64,000 nt of DNA from UBA940 sp045613745 (GCA_045613745.1 JAZLBP010000002.1:62001-126000); one strand, 5' to 3'. Numbered from the stretch's first letter, positions 34,407-43,673 are shown. The notes: generated from the sequence alone by a model not told the origin. A program made the numbers and translations.

Positions 34407-36407
34407 CTATTTTGCGAGTTCTTTGGTTAAGATTTCTTTAATTAATCTGGGGTTGCAGTTGCCGCTAAACATTTCGTCGAATATGCGCCAAGTGCCATCC
34501 TTGCTAACGAGCAGGAACATTGGGTAGGCTCGTTGGTCGACAGTTTGGCTAACTGCCCTACCTCTCTCATTTTCCAGAAAATAGTGGTCGCCCTCGATTC
34601 CGGCGATGCAGTCGTCCCACGAGTCTATATTACCCGACACACAAGCGTAAACCCACTTAACGCCGAGTTCTGCCAACTCTTTTTTTGCTGGTTGTCTTTG
34701 CCACGCTGACATATGTGAGCGGCAGGGTCCACACCAAGTAGCCCAAAGGTCGATTACTGCCACCTCTCCGCGATACTCCTCGAGCAAGGCTTTGAAAGTG
34801 TACTCGGGTGCAGCGTCCAAATTTTTGATATTCAAGCGTCCATCTTTCTTGAGTTGTTCGAATTTGACCTTTTCGCGGGCCTTCAGTGTGTCGTTGTAGA
34901 TGAGGGTCTGCTTGTAAATCATATGGTCGGGATAGATGTTGCCATAATTCATACAGTCGCGTGTCTGTCGCAGACGTTGGTAGACGCTGGAAGTGTCGCT
35001 GTTCAAACACTCGGGTTTCCAGAAAACTATATGGAAATCTTGGTAGGCGTCGCAAATCTTGGTCTCGAGCAGTGAGTTGGGGTCGAGGAATTCGAGTGCG
35101 CGCTCGGTTGCCTTTCTTCGTGCATTGTTGAGCAGAGAGTCCTCAAACATCATATAATCGTCGTCGTCCCACAAGTGCTTGGGCGCATTCTTGCGAGCGT
35201 TGAAGTCATAAACTCCTTTGAGTACCTGCTCGTCAATGTATTTATTCAGTTTTATTGTGCTAATACTATTTACGGCCTTGTAGTAATACCTTTCGGTGGC
35301 AACTAATGAGTAATATCGTTTCTCGAGCGGCGAGAGTTTTTTGTTGCGTTGGATGAGGTCTATAACCGCCTGCCACTCGTCCATAATCATCTCGGAGAGC
35401 TCGGCAAACGACTTTTGTTCGATGTCGCTCAGACTCAAACCTCCCAATGGATTGAATATCCAACTCGGTCGCAATCCGGGGCGAGAGTGGCGACATAATC
35501 TGCTGTGGGTCGAGGTTAGTGTGGCCAGTGAGTTGTCGCCAAAGAGATACGCCTCGTCGGTGGGGTTTATCATCGAGGTTGCACGACACCAGCGAGCCAT
35601 ATCCCACCAAAACTCGTTGCGACCGGGTTCTACATATATGTATTCCATACGGGATGAATTCTCGTTGAAATTGAGCATAACTCGGGTGGCTCCACAATAT
35701 ACGGGTACGGTGAAACGAATCACGCCATCCTCGGGAACTTCTATTTCGCCTAGGGCATTGTTTTCGGTAAAGTCATAGTCGATGCAGAGGTAGTTTAATT
35801 TCAGTTTTTGCTTTGCGTTGGGGTCGGGATTTTCGCCCTGATAGGCAATGGGGTGACCGCCAAGGAGGTTGATAATTACCTCGGCATCGCCAGCCACGGG
35901 CTCCAATTCGTGCCATTTGTTGCGTTTCGGGTCGCTGTTTTTAATAACCTTGCGCGGTATTTGTGCCAAGTAGTCGGGCGATTGATGCGACGCTTGGGTA
36001 GGGATGTTTGCAATGTATTCTCCGTAGGCGTCAAAGTAGAGATTGAAGCTCTTGACCGACTTGGGCAGAGGCTCAAACCACATGCGGAACGGGAGGTGTC
36101 CCGACAATGGAGTTACCATATGTTTGCCAAATTGGTATCCCTCAATACCTCGGAAGGCGTAGCTCTTGCCGTCATCGCCAACGATTACGGGCGCGGGTGT
36201 GCCGTCGAGTTGAGTCCAATAGCGGATGAGGTGCAGTGCTTCGAGGTTAAGGATGGTTGCTGTGTCGTTGGTTTGTACAGCGGTTACTTTGTAGCCTTGT
36301 ACGCCCTCGCCGTGACTTACATTTTCGAGTGTGCGCACTTGTGCGGTCAGCGAGTTGCTTAGCAATACGAATATCGCTGTGAGCAGGGGGTGAAAATAGC
36401 GTTTCAT
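34407..36407 (-). CDS. TlpA-like thioredoxin-fold exported protein
   Basis: 666 residues with a signal peptide (FHPLLTAIFVLLSNSLTAQ). The first about 530 residues have no motif I recognise and look like a mixed beta/helical periplasmic domain. The C-terminal about 120 residues are a TlpA/ResA-type thioredoxin domain with the redox pair Cys559/Cys562 in WATWCGPCRSH and a cis-proline region RAYPMFLL. It is probably a periplasmic thiol-disulfide oxidoreductase; partners are unknown. It is monocistronic, with a candidate -7 box TAACTTTG on the minus strand at 36437-36430. Confidence 0.85.
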   Translation of the reverse strand: MKRYFHPLLTAIFVLLSNSLTAQVRTLENVSHGEGVQGYKVTAVQTNDTATILNLEALHLIRYWTQLDGTPAPVIVGDDGKSYAFRGIEGYQFGKHMVTPLSGHLPFRMWFEPLPKSVKSFNLYFDAYGEYIANIPTQASHQSPDYLAQIPRKVIKNSDPKRNKWHELEPVAGDAEVIINLLGGHPIAYQGENPDPNAKQKLKLNYLCIDYDFTENNALGEIEVPEDGVIRFTVPVYCGATRVMLNFNENSSRMEYIYVEPGRNEFWWDMARWCRATSMINPTDEAYLFGDNSLATLTSTHSRLCRHSRPGLRPSWIFNPLGGLSLSDIEQKSFAELSEMIMDEWQAVIDLIQRNKKLSPLEKRYYSLVATERYYYKAVNSISTIKLNKYIDEQVLKGVYDFNARKNAPKHLWDDDDYMMFEDSLLNNARRKATERALEFLDPNSLLETKICDAYQDFHIVFWKPECLNSDTSSVYQRLRQTRDCMNYGNIYPDHMIYKQTLIYNDTLKAREKVKFEQLKKDGRLNIKNLDAAPEYTFKALLEEYRGEVAVIDLWATWCGPCRSHMSAWQRQPAKKELAELGVKWVYACVSGNIDSWDDCIAGIEGDHYFLENERGRAVSQTVDQRAYPMFLLVSKDGTWRIFDEMFSGNCNPRLIKEILTKELAK

Positions 36408-36429
36408 AGTTGTTAGGTATTAGTTTTCA

Positions 36430-36437
36430 CAAAGTTA
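36430..36437 (-). promoter_or_regulatory. -7 box of TlpA-like gene
   Basis: Minus-strand TAACTTTG, 22 nt before the ATG; no clear -33. Confidence 0.4.
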
Positions 36438-36545
36438 ATAATAATAATAATTGCAAGGAAAAACACTAAAAAAAGTGTTTTTTTTACCATCTATATATAA
36501 TACGCACAACTCCCACGAATTATAACATTCATTAAGTCTATATTC

Positions 36546-36581
36546 ACAAAAAAAACCGTGTCGGCAAAAGCCGACACGGTT
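36546..36581 (-). terminator. Terminator of phosphofructokinase gene
   Basis: 12-bp stem AACCGTGTCGGC/GCCGACACGGTT with a 4-nt loop, followed by a T run on the minus strand. Confidence 0.9.
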
Positions 36582-36606
36582 ACTATAGCACAAAGTGCAA
36601 AACTGA

Positions 36607-37839
36607 TTACCAGTTCAGGATCTTACGGAAGTCGTACTCCTCGGGGTTAGCAACATACTCTTTTGCAGCCTCGTAATCCTCGGGGGTTACGTAGCAGAGG
36701 ATGTTGTTTACAATCGCGCGGAACTCATCCGAGTCGATGTTAACCAAACGGGGAGGAATCTTACCAGTGGTAGGATCTTGCAGATCTTTCAGGTAGAGAG
36801 GAGTGATGTTACCCTCGCTGTCGGCGTAAACCATACAGCCAGTTTTACCCTCCGAGAAGAGTTGGTAAACACCCATACCCAGTTGCGAGCAGTAAACCAA
36901 GTCGTAAGCAACGGGAGTTTGGCAACGAACCTCGTAACCAATCTCAACGGGACGGCTCTTAACTTTGATTTTCAGCTCTTTGAGTTTATTCTCCAGCATC
37001 TCGTTGAAGATGTGTGCTTTCGAAACTTTACCCAACTCGGGGTGACCGTGGTCGTCATACGAGAAGTGAACGCCGCTCTTAGCAATCTCCTCTGCGCTCA
37101 GTGCGTGGAATACACCCTCCGAGATGATAGCTGCACCGTAGTCCATACCCATAATCTTACGTTTGATAATCGACGAAACTACCAGGTTAACGATTTTGTC
37201 AACGGTGATAGTGGTTTTGTCGAACATCTCGGGAATTACGGTCATAGGGAAGTGGCAAGCTGCGCCGATACCCCAAGCCAAGTGGCCTGCGCTACGACCC
37301 ATAGCAGCCAAAACGAACCAGTTACCGCTGGTGCGAGCATCAACATAAACAGTACGTGCGATTACAGCACCTTTGTCTTTTGCCGACTCATAACCGAAGG
37401 TGGGAGTACCTTTGGGCAGGGGAAGGTCGTTGTCGATGGTTTTGGGAACGTGGATGTTTGCGATAGGATATTGTTTAGCCTCCAAGAACTTCGCGATACG
37501 GTTGGCGGTCGAAGCGGTGTCGTCACCACCTACGGTTACCAACAGTTTGATGTTGTTCGAGGTGAAGAATTCGAGGTTGAAGTCGTTCTCGAAGTTTGCA
37601 TCGGTGGGTTTGAAGCGGCTCATTTGGAGGAACGAACCACCACGGTTGAAGATATCGTCAGCCAGGGGGAAGTCGATGTCAACCATACGGGGGTTTTTGT
37701 GGAACAAGCCCGAGTAACCCTCGTGCAGACCGATTACGCGGTAGCCTTTGTTAAGGAAAGTTTTGGCAACACTGCCGACTACGGTGTTCATACCGGGAGC
37801 AGGTCCACCACCGGTGAGAATTGCAATTGCTTCTTTCAT
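36607..37839 (-). CDS. pfp: 6-phosphofructokinase, PPi-type signature
   Basis: 410-residue PFK-family enzyme that phosphorylates fructose-6-phosphate. The active site carries GGDDT (residues 104-108) and PKTIDND (132-138). In ATP-dependent enzymes these positions are GGDGS and PGTIDND; the Asp and Lys replacements mark pyrophosphate-dependent enzymes. So a reversible PPi-dependent reaction is likely, not proven. The start at 37839 gives the usual MKEAIAILTGGGPAPGMN; the longer frame from 37947 covers the -7 box (37896-37903). Monocistronic with a terminator. Confidence 0.93.
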   Translation of the reverse strand: MKEAIAILTGGGPAPGMNTVVGSVAKTFLNKGYRVIGLHEGYSGLFHKNPRMVDIDFPLADDIFNRGGSFLQMSRFKPTDANFENDFNLEFFTSNNIKLLVTVGGDDTASTANRIAKFLEAKQYPIANIHVPKTIDNDLPLPKGTPTFGYESAKDKGAVIARTVYVDARTSGNWFVLAAMGRSAGHLAWGIGAACHFPMTVIPEMFDKTTITVDKIVNLVVSSIIKRKIMGMDYGAAIISEGVFHALSAEEIAKSGVHFSYDDHGHPELGKVSKAHIFNEMLENKLKELKIKVKSRPVEIGYEVRCQTPVAYDLVYCSQLGMGVYQLFSEGKTGCMVYADSEGNITPLYLKDLQDPTTGKIPPRLVNIDSDEFRAIVNNILCYVTPEDYEAAKEYVANPEEYDFRKILNW

Positions 37840-37895
37840 AGTGTTTTTGTGTTTGTTATGGTTTTTGTAAGTTTGCTTCAAGTGCATATACGCCC

Positions 37896-37903
37896 CAAAA
37901 TTA
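37896..37903 (-). promoter_or_regulatory. -7 box of phosphofructokinase gene
   Basis: Minus-strand TAATTTTG, 56 nt before the ATG; no strong -33. Confidence 0.4.
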
Positions 37904-38096
37904 TGAAATTTTTGGTAATATTTCAATAGTTTGGCCGAAATTAGCACTTATGATGCGTGAGTTTTTGCTCTGCGGAGGGTGTCGGAAAGTATGTTTTGTG
38001 GCTAATTTCGGAGCAAAGAGTTTATGAAAAAAACGAAACTGATACGTTTAGTAACATTTTTTAGCAAACTTTCTATTCTTTTTTCGAAAAAATAGT

Positions 38097-38104
38097 TATC
38101 TTTG
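38097..38104 (+). promoter_or_regulatory. -7 box of second LRR lipoprotein gene
   Basis: TATCTTTG with a weak -33 region; gives a leader of about 270 nt. Confidence 0.6.
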
Positions 38105-38109
38105 CGTGC

Positions 38110-38378
38110 TACCAAATGTGTAACCAGCCCTTTCGGGCGCGCGAGATGTGGGCGCGTAAGGATGCGTAACAGCGTTTGTAGCAGGCATTTGCCGATGATT
38201 TTGGCCGCAACCGAGATGGAAAAACTATTCTCGGCGGGCTATATTATAATATGGTATAGCCGCAAAATTGCGGGCACAAGTGTCGCAAAACAGAAACAAG
38301 GGTCGGTCGATGAGAGAAAAATCGGTGCACCCGAAGCAAAAAAATAAAACAGGGAAAAGAAAAAACTATTAAAATCTT
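38110..38378 (+). other. Long structured 5' leader of LRR lipoprotein gene
   Basis: About 270 nt between the -7 box and the start codon. Visible hairpins include GCCC-TTTC-GGGC (near 38130) and GGCTATA/TATAGCC (about 38240-38265). An 81-codon frame inside it has no protein character. The leader could hold an RNA control element; no known riboswitch is recognised. Confidence 0.45.
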
Positions 38379-40793
38379 ATGAATATGAAAAGAATTTTTA
38401 CCGCAATTCTGTCGCTTGCTATGGTAAGCGCTTGTTTCGTAGGTTGTGAAGAAGTGGCTCCCGCCGCAGTTGAGAAAACTCTGGGCAGCACTACTTTGTC
38501 TGTAACCGGCGCCAATGCTACTGAAGTATTCCACTATGGCGTGACCAAAACTTACTCGTTGGAGCAAGTTGTAAATGACGCAAAAGTAACCGCTCCTGAG
38601 GGTTGGACTGCAGCTTACGAGACTGAGACCAACACTCTGACCGTAACCGCACCCGCTAATGGTGGCGCAAAAACAGGTAGCGTTGTTGTTAAAGGTTTCG
38701 ACCGTTTGGAGCGCGAGGCTACCGCTACTCTGAAAGTATTGGTTCGCGAGCAAGACGCTGTTGAGTTTGCTGACGTTGCTTTCCGTAACTACCTGGCTGA
38801 GAACTTCGCAGGTGAGGACGGCGTTCTGTCGGCTGAGGAGTTGGCTGCTATTACCGTAGTTGACATCCGTGGCGAAGAGATGGCTCCCAACTTCCGTTAC
38901 AAAGGTATGGGTATCACCTCGCTGGAAGGTATCGAGCAACTGACCGGTCTGACTGAGCTCTACATCTCGAACAATAGTGTAGGTTCGGTTGATTTGTCGA
39001 AAAACACCAAACTGACCAAACTGCACGCATACTTCTGCGAGCTGTCGACTCTGGATCTGAAAGCTAACACCGAACTGACTGAGGTTCTGGTATTCCACAA
39101 CAAACTCGCTACTCTCGATCTGTCGAAAAATGCTAAACTGACTACCGTTTACTGCCAAAACAACGCTCTGACCGAGGTTACTTTTGCTGCTGGTAGCAAA
39201 ATCGTAGACCTGAACGTAGCAGACAACCAACTGTCGACTATCGACGCAGCTGCTTATGCTTCGGCTACCACTCTGAACGTTAGCAACAACGTTCTGGCTG
39301 AGTTGGATGTTACTGGCGCTGCCGAGCTGACCGAGTTGAACGCTGAGAACAACCTTATCGAGAGCATCGACCTGTCGCAATCGGCTAAACTGACCTCGCT
39401 CAATCTGACCAAAAACGCCCTGACCGCTATCGACCTGAACGGTTGCTCGGCTCTGGTAGAGTTGAACGTAGGTAAAAACGCCCTGACTTCGGTTGACCTG
39501 GGTGGTTGCCCCGCTTTGGAGAGCGCAAACATCAGCGAGAACGCTATCACCGAGTTGGCAATGAGCAATCTCGAGAAACTGACTTACCTCGGTTGCTGGA
39601 ACAACCAACTTGCAGCTCTTAACTTGGGCGAGTGCCCCAACTTGGAGCGTCTGTTGGCTTACAACAACAAAATTACCGCTATCGACCTTTCGCCCGTTAA
39701 GAAAGTATCGTACGTTAAAATCCAAAACAACCCCTTCGAGAGCATCAACCTGAACGGTTGCGAGGCTCTGGAGTACTTCTTGGTTGCTGAGTCGACCGAC
39801 AACTACGGCGAGGGTAACATCCGTTACGTTCGTAACAACAAGGGTGCTATTATCGGCGCACGTCGTTTCTTCCTGACCGGTACCAACCTGACTTCGTTGT
39901 CGCTTGACCTGAACAACGTAGTTGACGTTGACCCCGCTAACTTCTTGGAGGGTGCAGCTACCACAATCACCGGTCTTGAGGTATTTGCTAACAAGAAACT
40001 TGCTGTTCTTGATGTAGCCAACTTTACCCAAATGACCTACCTCGATGCTAAAAACAACGCACTGACTGCTATCGATGTTAAAGCTAACACCGAACTGACT
40101 ACTCTGCTTGTTAACGGCAATAAAATCGAGAGCGTAGATGTTGCTGGTTTGGATAAATTGGCTGTCCTGAACGTAAGCGATATGGCTACTCTGACCTCGC
40201 TGAACATTGAGGGTGCTACCTCGACTTTGGCTGAGCTCTACCTCACTTCGAGCAACTCGCTGAAATGGAACAGCACTGGTAAAGGTCAAATGACTGTACA
40301 AGGTAGTGCTTTGCGTACTCTGGCTCTGAATACCAAGAACACCACAATCACAACTTTGACAGTTACCGGTAACGCTACCATGAACTCGTTGAACATTGAC
40401 AACTGTCCTCAAGTTACCATCCTGCAAGTTCAAAACAACGTTTCGCTGACTTCGTTGAACGTTGCAGCTCTGGCTGACCTCGACCAACTGATGGCTAACA
40501 ACAACGACTTGACTGCTATTGACCTGTCGAACAATGCAAAACTCGGTACCTTGAAAATCCAAGGCAACCGTATCGCAGCTATCGACCTGTCGGCTGTTGC
40601 TAACCTGAGTGACCTCGACATCTCGAGCAACTATATTTCGGTTCTTGACCTGTCGGCTAACGAGAAGCTCAAAAAACTGAACTGCTCGAGCAACTTCAAC
40701 CTGACCAATATCTATTTGGCAGCTTCGTTGGAGGGTAAAATCACCGTGACCAAAGATGAGAAAGCAGTTGTTACTTACGGTCAACCCGAGTAA
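38379..40793 (+). CDS. Leucine-rich-repeat lipoprotein
   Basis: 804-residue lipoprotein; lipobox FVGC (Cys23 from the first ATG, or 21 from the ATG at 38385). A short N-terminal beta domain resembling BACON/Ig-like modules (about 30-125) is followed by an EF-hand-like cap with GEDGVLSAEE (about 148-157) and then about 25 leucine-rich repeats (170-790) with cores such as LTSLNLTKNAL and LTAIDLNGCSAL. Unlike the LRR protein at 9.3-12.8 kb it has no paralogous C-terminal domain. A surface or periplasmic binding role is likely. Monocistronic, with a long leader and a strong terminator. Confidence 0.9.
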   Translation: MNMKRIFTAILSLAMVSACFVGCEEVAPAAVEKTLGSTTLSVTGANATEVFHYGVTKTYSLEQVVNDAKVTAPEGWTAAYETETNTLTVTAPANGGAKTGSVVVKGFDRLEREATATLKVLVREQDAVEFADVAFRNYLAENFAGEDGVLSAEELAAITVVDIRGEEMAPNFRYKGMGITSLEGIEQLTGLTELYISNNSVGSVDLSKNTKLTKLHAYFCELSTLDLKANTELTEVLVFHNKLATLDLSKNAKLTTVYCQNNALTEVTFAAGSKIVDLNVADNQLSTIDAAAYASATTLNVSNNVLAELDVTGAAELTELNAENNLIESIDLSQSAKLTSLNLTKNALTAIDLNGCSALVELNVGKNALTSVDLGGCPALESANISENAITELAMSNLEKLTYLGCWNNQLAALNLGECPNLERLLAYNNKITAIDLSPVKKVSYVKIQNNPFESINLNGCEALEYFLVAESTDNYGEGNIRYVRNNKGAIIGARRFFLTGTNLTSLSLDLNNVVDVDPANFLEGAATTITGLEVFANKKLAVLDVANFTQMTYLDAKNNALTAIDVKANTELTTLLVNGNKIESVDVAGLDKLAVLNVSDMATLTSLNIEGATSTLAELYLTSSNSLKWNSTGKGQMTVQGSALRTLALNTKNTTITTLTVTGNATMNSLNIDNCPQVTILQVQNNVSLTSLNVAALADLDQLMANNNDLTAIDLSNNAKLGTLKIQGNRIAAIDLSAVANLSDLDISSNYISVLDLSANEKLKKLNCSSNFNLTNIYLAASLEGKITVTKDEKAVVTYGQPE

Positions 40794-40813
40794 TTAACTC
40801 CTAATATCACCAC

Positions 40814-40851
40814 GAAGGGGGCGCTTATGAAGGCGCCCCCTTCTTTTTTTT
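40814..40851 (+). terminator. Terminator of LRR lipoprotein gene
   Basis: GAAGGGGGCGC pairs with GCGCCCCCTTC (11 bp), followed by eight T residues. Confidence 0.9.
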
Positions 40852-40855
40852 GAGA

Positions 40856-40948
40856 GTAGGGTGGGAGGGCGAGATATGAGCGGAATATAGATAATAGAAG
40901 GGCGAGAGATAGGCGAGAGAAGGGCGAGAGATGAGCGGGGGGATGTCT
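40856..40948 (+). repeat. Short purine-rich degenerate repeat
   Basis: Repeats of AGGGCGAGAGAT and AGGCGAGAGA with TGAGCGG ends directly after the terminator; about four copies. Confidence 0.5.
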
Positions 40949-41017
40949 TTGTGTGGTGTGGAATGGAGTCTCTTTGTTGCTTGAACTGTGAGTGAGAAAA
41001 TGGGTTTCGGCTTGGGG

Positions 41018-41048
41018 TTTGAGAAAACGAAATAAAAATGTATCTTTG
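41018..41048 (+). promoter_or_regulatory. Promoter of yihY-DUF2520-kdsC operon
   Basis: TTTG (41018-41021), 19-bp spacer and TATCTTTG (41041-41048). The ATG at 41053 follows 4 nt after the box, so the transcript should be leaderless or start translation further in. Confidence 0.7.
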
Positions 41049-41052
41049 TGGT

Positions 41053-42366
41053 ATGACAAGGAAGTTCAATATATTTCGCCGACGCGCATCGGAGGGTGAG
41101 CAGGCGAATTCAAGCGAGCGAGTGTTTGCAGACCGCTCGCGTTTGCCTCGTGGCATCAAACTGATTATTTATACTATCCGAGGCGTGGATCGCCACCAGA
41201 CTATGGTGCGTTCGGCGGCGTTGGCATTCTATACCGCGTTGTCGTTTGTGCCTATTTTGGCGTTGGTGTTTGCTGTGTTCAAGGGCTTTGGTTTGGAGAC
41301 GGGTTTTCTGAGCGAGATGTATAGCCGCTTCCCCGAGTACAAACAACTGCTCGATCTGCTCTTTGAGTTTGCCGAGAATATGCTCGCCCGTACACGCGGA
41401 GGTGTCGTTGCCATTGGAGGTATCATCTTCCTGATTTGGGCCGTGGCGCAGGTGTTTGGTGGTGCCGAGGTGGCGTTCAATGCCATCTGGGAGGTCAAAC
41501 GCCGCCGTAGTTTGGCGCGCTCGGTGACTGACTATATCGCCATCGTGTTTATCGTGCCTGTGGTGCTGCTGCTGCTCAATGGCGCGCTTGTGGAGTCGAA
41601 GGCTGCGCTTGCCGAACTCACGAGTGTTGTGATTGCCGATGCGGTCTATCTGCCTACATCGCTGCTGGGTGTGTGGGCTTGCTTTGTGCTGCTCTACTAT
41701 CTGCTGCCCAATACCACTGTTAAGTTCCGCCCCGCAGCCCTCGCGGCTCTTGTGGCGGCTGTGGTGTTCATCGCATTCCAAAACGGTTACTTCTATATCC
41801 AACGCACGCTGAATACCTATAACGCCATTTATGGTACCTTTGCTGCGGTGCCTCTGTTGCTGGTGTTCGTGCAGGCGAGTTGGATGATTTTGCTGTTGGG
41901 TGGCGAGTTGTCGTATGCTATCCAGAACGTGCGCAACTTCGAGCGCGACGAGGAGAGTATGAATATTGGCCTTGGTAACCGCAAACGCATCGCTGTGGCC
42001 ATTATGGCTGTCATTGCGCGTCGCTATACGGCCGAGCCTTTGGCTGCAACCTCGGTCGAGGATATTGCTGCCGAACTGGAACTTCCCATCCGTATCGTCA
42101 CCGACGAACTCTTTGAGTTGGAGAGCGCTCACTTGGTGATGGCTGTTGTTGGCGCCGATGACACCAAACGCACCCGCTACCTTCCTGCAAGGGATGTGCA
42201 TACACTGACCATTACGGATGTGGTGCGTGGCTTGAACCGCACAGAGGAGGACTCCATCGACTTGGAACATAATAAACTGTTGTACACTGTGGGCGACAAG
42301 TTCAATAAGATGGAAACTATTGTTGCTGGTTCGCCCGTGAATACCAAACTTATGGACCTTCTATGA
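41053..42366 (+). CDS. YihY/BrkB family inner-membrane protein
   Basis: 437 residues with about six transmembrane segments between residues 45 and 290 and a C-terminal soluble domain of about 140 residues that looks like a winged helix (AATSVEDIAAELELPIRIVTDELFELESAHLV). Family segments RSAALAFYTALSFVPILAL and a central GGAEVAFNAIWEVKRRRS are present. The function is unknown; the old label 'ribonuclease BN' is wrong for this family. The longer frame (41038) begins inside the promoter. Its stop overlaps the next start (ATGA). Confidence 0.9.
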   Translation: MTRKFNIFRRRASEGEQANSSERVFADRSRLPRGIKLIIYTIRGVDRHQTMVRSAALAFYTALSFVPILALVFAVFKGFGLETGFLSEMYSRFPEYKQLLDLLFEFAENMLARTRGGVVAIGGIIFLIWAVAQVFGGAEVAFNAIWEVKRRRSLARSVTDYIAIVFIVPVVLLLLNGALVESKAALAELTSVVIADAVYLPTSLLGVWACFVLLYYLLPNTTVKFRPAALAALVAAVVFIAFQNGYFYIQRTLNTYNAIYGTFAAVPLLLVFVQASWMILLLGGELSYAIQNVRNFERDEESMNIGLGNRKRIAVAIMAVIARRYTAEPLAATSVEDIAAELELPIRIVTDELFELESAHLVMAVVGADDTKRTRYLPARDVHTLTITDVVRGLNRTEEDSIDLEHNKLLYTVGDKFNKMETIVAGSPVNTKLMDLL

Positions 42367-43115
42367 TGCGGGTTGTGATTTTGGGCAGTGGCGCTGTGGC
42401 CGAGAACTTGGCCGTAGGGTTGGGTCGTAGGGTTGTGGGTGTTGTTGCCCGCAATGAGAGCCGTGGCCGCGAGATTGCCGCGCTGTGTGGCGCCGAGTGG
42501 AGTGCCGAGAGCCTGCCCGAAGCCGACGTCTATCTGATTTCGGTCAGCGACCGCGCCATTGGCGAGGTGTCGGAGCAGTGGACCTTCCCCGAAGGCGCTG
42601 TTGTGGCACACACCGCAGGATGCCCGACACTCGACACATTGAGCGCAAAGATTACCCACCGCGCTGTGTTCTACCCGATGCAGACCTTTACGCGTGGTCG
42701 CAGGGTGGAGTGGAGCGAGATTCCGATTTTTGTGGAGGGAGCAACCCCCCACGCATTAAGCACAGTCGAGACCCTTGCCCGCGAGATTTCGCGCAATGTG
42801 GAACAGGCCGATAGCACTCGCCGCAGCCGCCTTCACTTGGGCGCAACGTGGGTGTGCAACTTTGTGAATATGATGTTTGTGGCTGGTAGCGAGGCTGCCG
42901 ACACACCGCTTACGACCTACCGACCGCTGATTGAGGAGTGTGTGCGCAAGGCGATGACACTCGGACCCCGTAACTGTCAGACGGGAGTGGCTATCCGAGG
43001 CGATGTTGAGATGCAGGCCCGCCACGCCGAGATGTTGCGCAGTGTCGCACCACAATACGAAGAACTTTATAAATTGACAAGCAAAACGATATGGGAAACT
43101 TTAAGGAAGATATAG
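42363..43115 (+). CDS. Rossmann-like/DUF2520 domain protein
   Basis: 250 residues. The N-terminal nucleotide-binding GSGAVAENLAVGL and the HTAGCPTLDTL segment fit the Rossmann-like domain; the C-terminal half is the all-helical DUF2520 domain (LGATWVCNFVNMMFVAGSE). This fold is related to 6-phosphogluconate and pantoate dehydrogenases, so an NAD(P)-dependent oxidoreductase is possible, but the substrate is unknown. It overlaps yihY by 4 bp and kdsC by 25 bp. Confidence 0.85.
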   Translation: MMRVVILGSGAVAENLAVGLGRRVVGVVARNESRGREIAALCGAEWSAESLPEADVYLISVSDRAIGEVSEQWTFPEGAVVAHTAGCPTLDTLSAKITHRAVFYPMQTFTRGRRVEWSEIPIFVEGATPHALSTVETLAREISRNVEQADSTRRSRLHLGATWVCNFVNMMFVAGSEAADTPLTTYRPLIEECVRKAMTLGPRNCQTGVAIRGDVEMQARHAEMLRSVAPQYEELYKLTSKTIWETLRKI

Positions 43116-43624
43116 CCCGCGTCAAAGCCTTTGTTTTTGATGTGGACGGAGTTTTCACCGACGGAAGTATCACTCCGACCGCCGATGGTGATTTTCTGCG
43201 TACCTACTATGCGCAGGACGGATATGCCGTAGCCTATGCCATTCAGCAGGGTTTTCGCGTGTGCGTGATTTCGGGTGGTCGCGGAGAACTTTTGAAGCGT
43301 CGCTTCGAGATGCTCAAAGTCGAGGATACCTACTTCAACTGCGCCGACAAGGAGAAGGCTCTGGATGAGTTTCTTGCCAAGTATAACCTTGACCCCGAGG
43401 AAGTTATCTATATGGGTGATGATGTGCCCGACCTGGGTGTGATGCGCCGCGTGGGTATCCCCGTGTGTCCGAGTGACGCCTGCTCCGATGTGTTGGAAGT
43501 GGTGCGCTATGTGTCGGAGTTCCCCGGAGGCCGAGGCGCTGTGCGCGACATTGTCGAGCAGGTACTGCGCTCGCAGGAGTGTTGGGCTCTACACACCAAA
43601 GGCCCGACCTGTGTGTCGAATTAA
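43091..43624 (+). CDS. kdsC: 3-deoxy-D-manno-octulosonate 8-phosphate phosphatase (KdsC-like)
   Basis: 177-residue C0-type HAD phosphatase without a cap. Motif I FVFDVDGVFTDGS, the ISGGRGELLKRR motif, and GDDVPDLGVMRRVGIPVCPSDA are typical of KdsC, which releases KDO for lipopolysaccharide. It overlaps the DUF2520 gene by 25 bp. The C-terminal 15 residues (SQECWALHTKGPTCVSN) are divergent. Confidence 0.92.
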   Translation: MGNFKEDIARVKAFVFDVDGVFTDGSITPTADGDFLRTYYAQDGYAVAYAIQQGFRVCVISGGRGELLKRRFEMLKVEDTYFNCADKEKALDEFLAKYNLDPEEVIYMGDDVPDLGVMRRVGIPVCPSDACSDVLEVVRYVSEFPGGRGAVRDIVEQVLRSQECWALHTKGPTCVSN

Positions 43625-43659
43625 TCCCGTTCGGGCGAATACTATTGTTGAAAGTTTGT

Positions 43660-43667
43660 TACCTTTG
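43660..43667 (+). promoter_or_regulatory. -7 box of murB-tilS-holA unit
   Basis: TACCTTTG, 6 nt before the murB ATG; the -33 is weak. Confidence 0.5.
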
Positions 43668-43673
43668 TCCCCT

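Noticed and set aside
38102..38347. 81-codon frame in the leader of the second LRR gene
   Set aside because: Starts with TTG inside the -7 box and lacks plausible protein composition; treated as untranslated leader.
38244..40784. 846-codon minus-strand frame opposite the second LRR gene
   Set aside because: Same cause as the frame opposite the first LRR gene; Ser/Gln/Val repeats without fold character.
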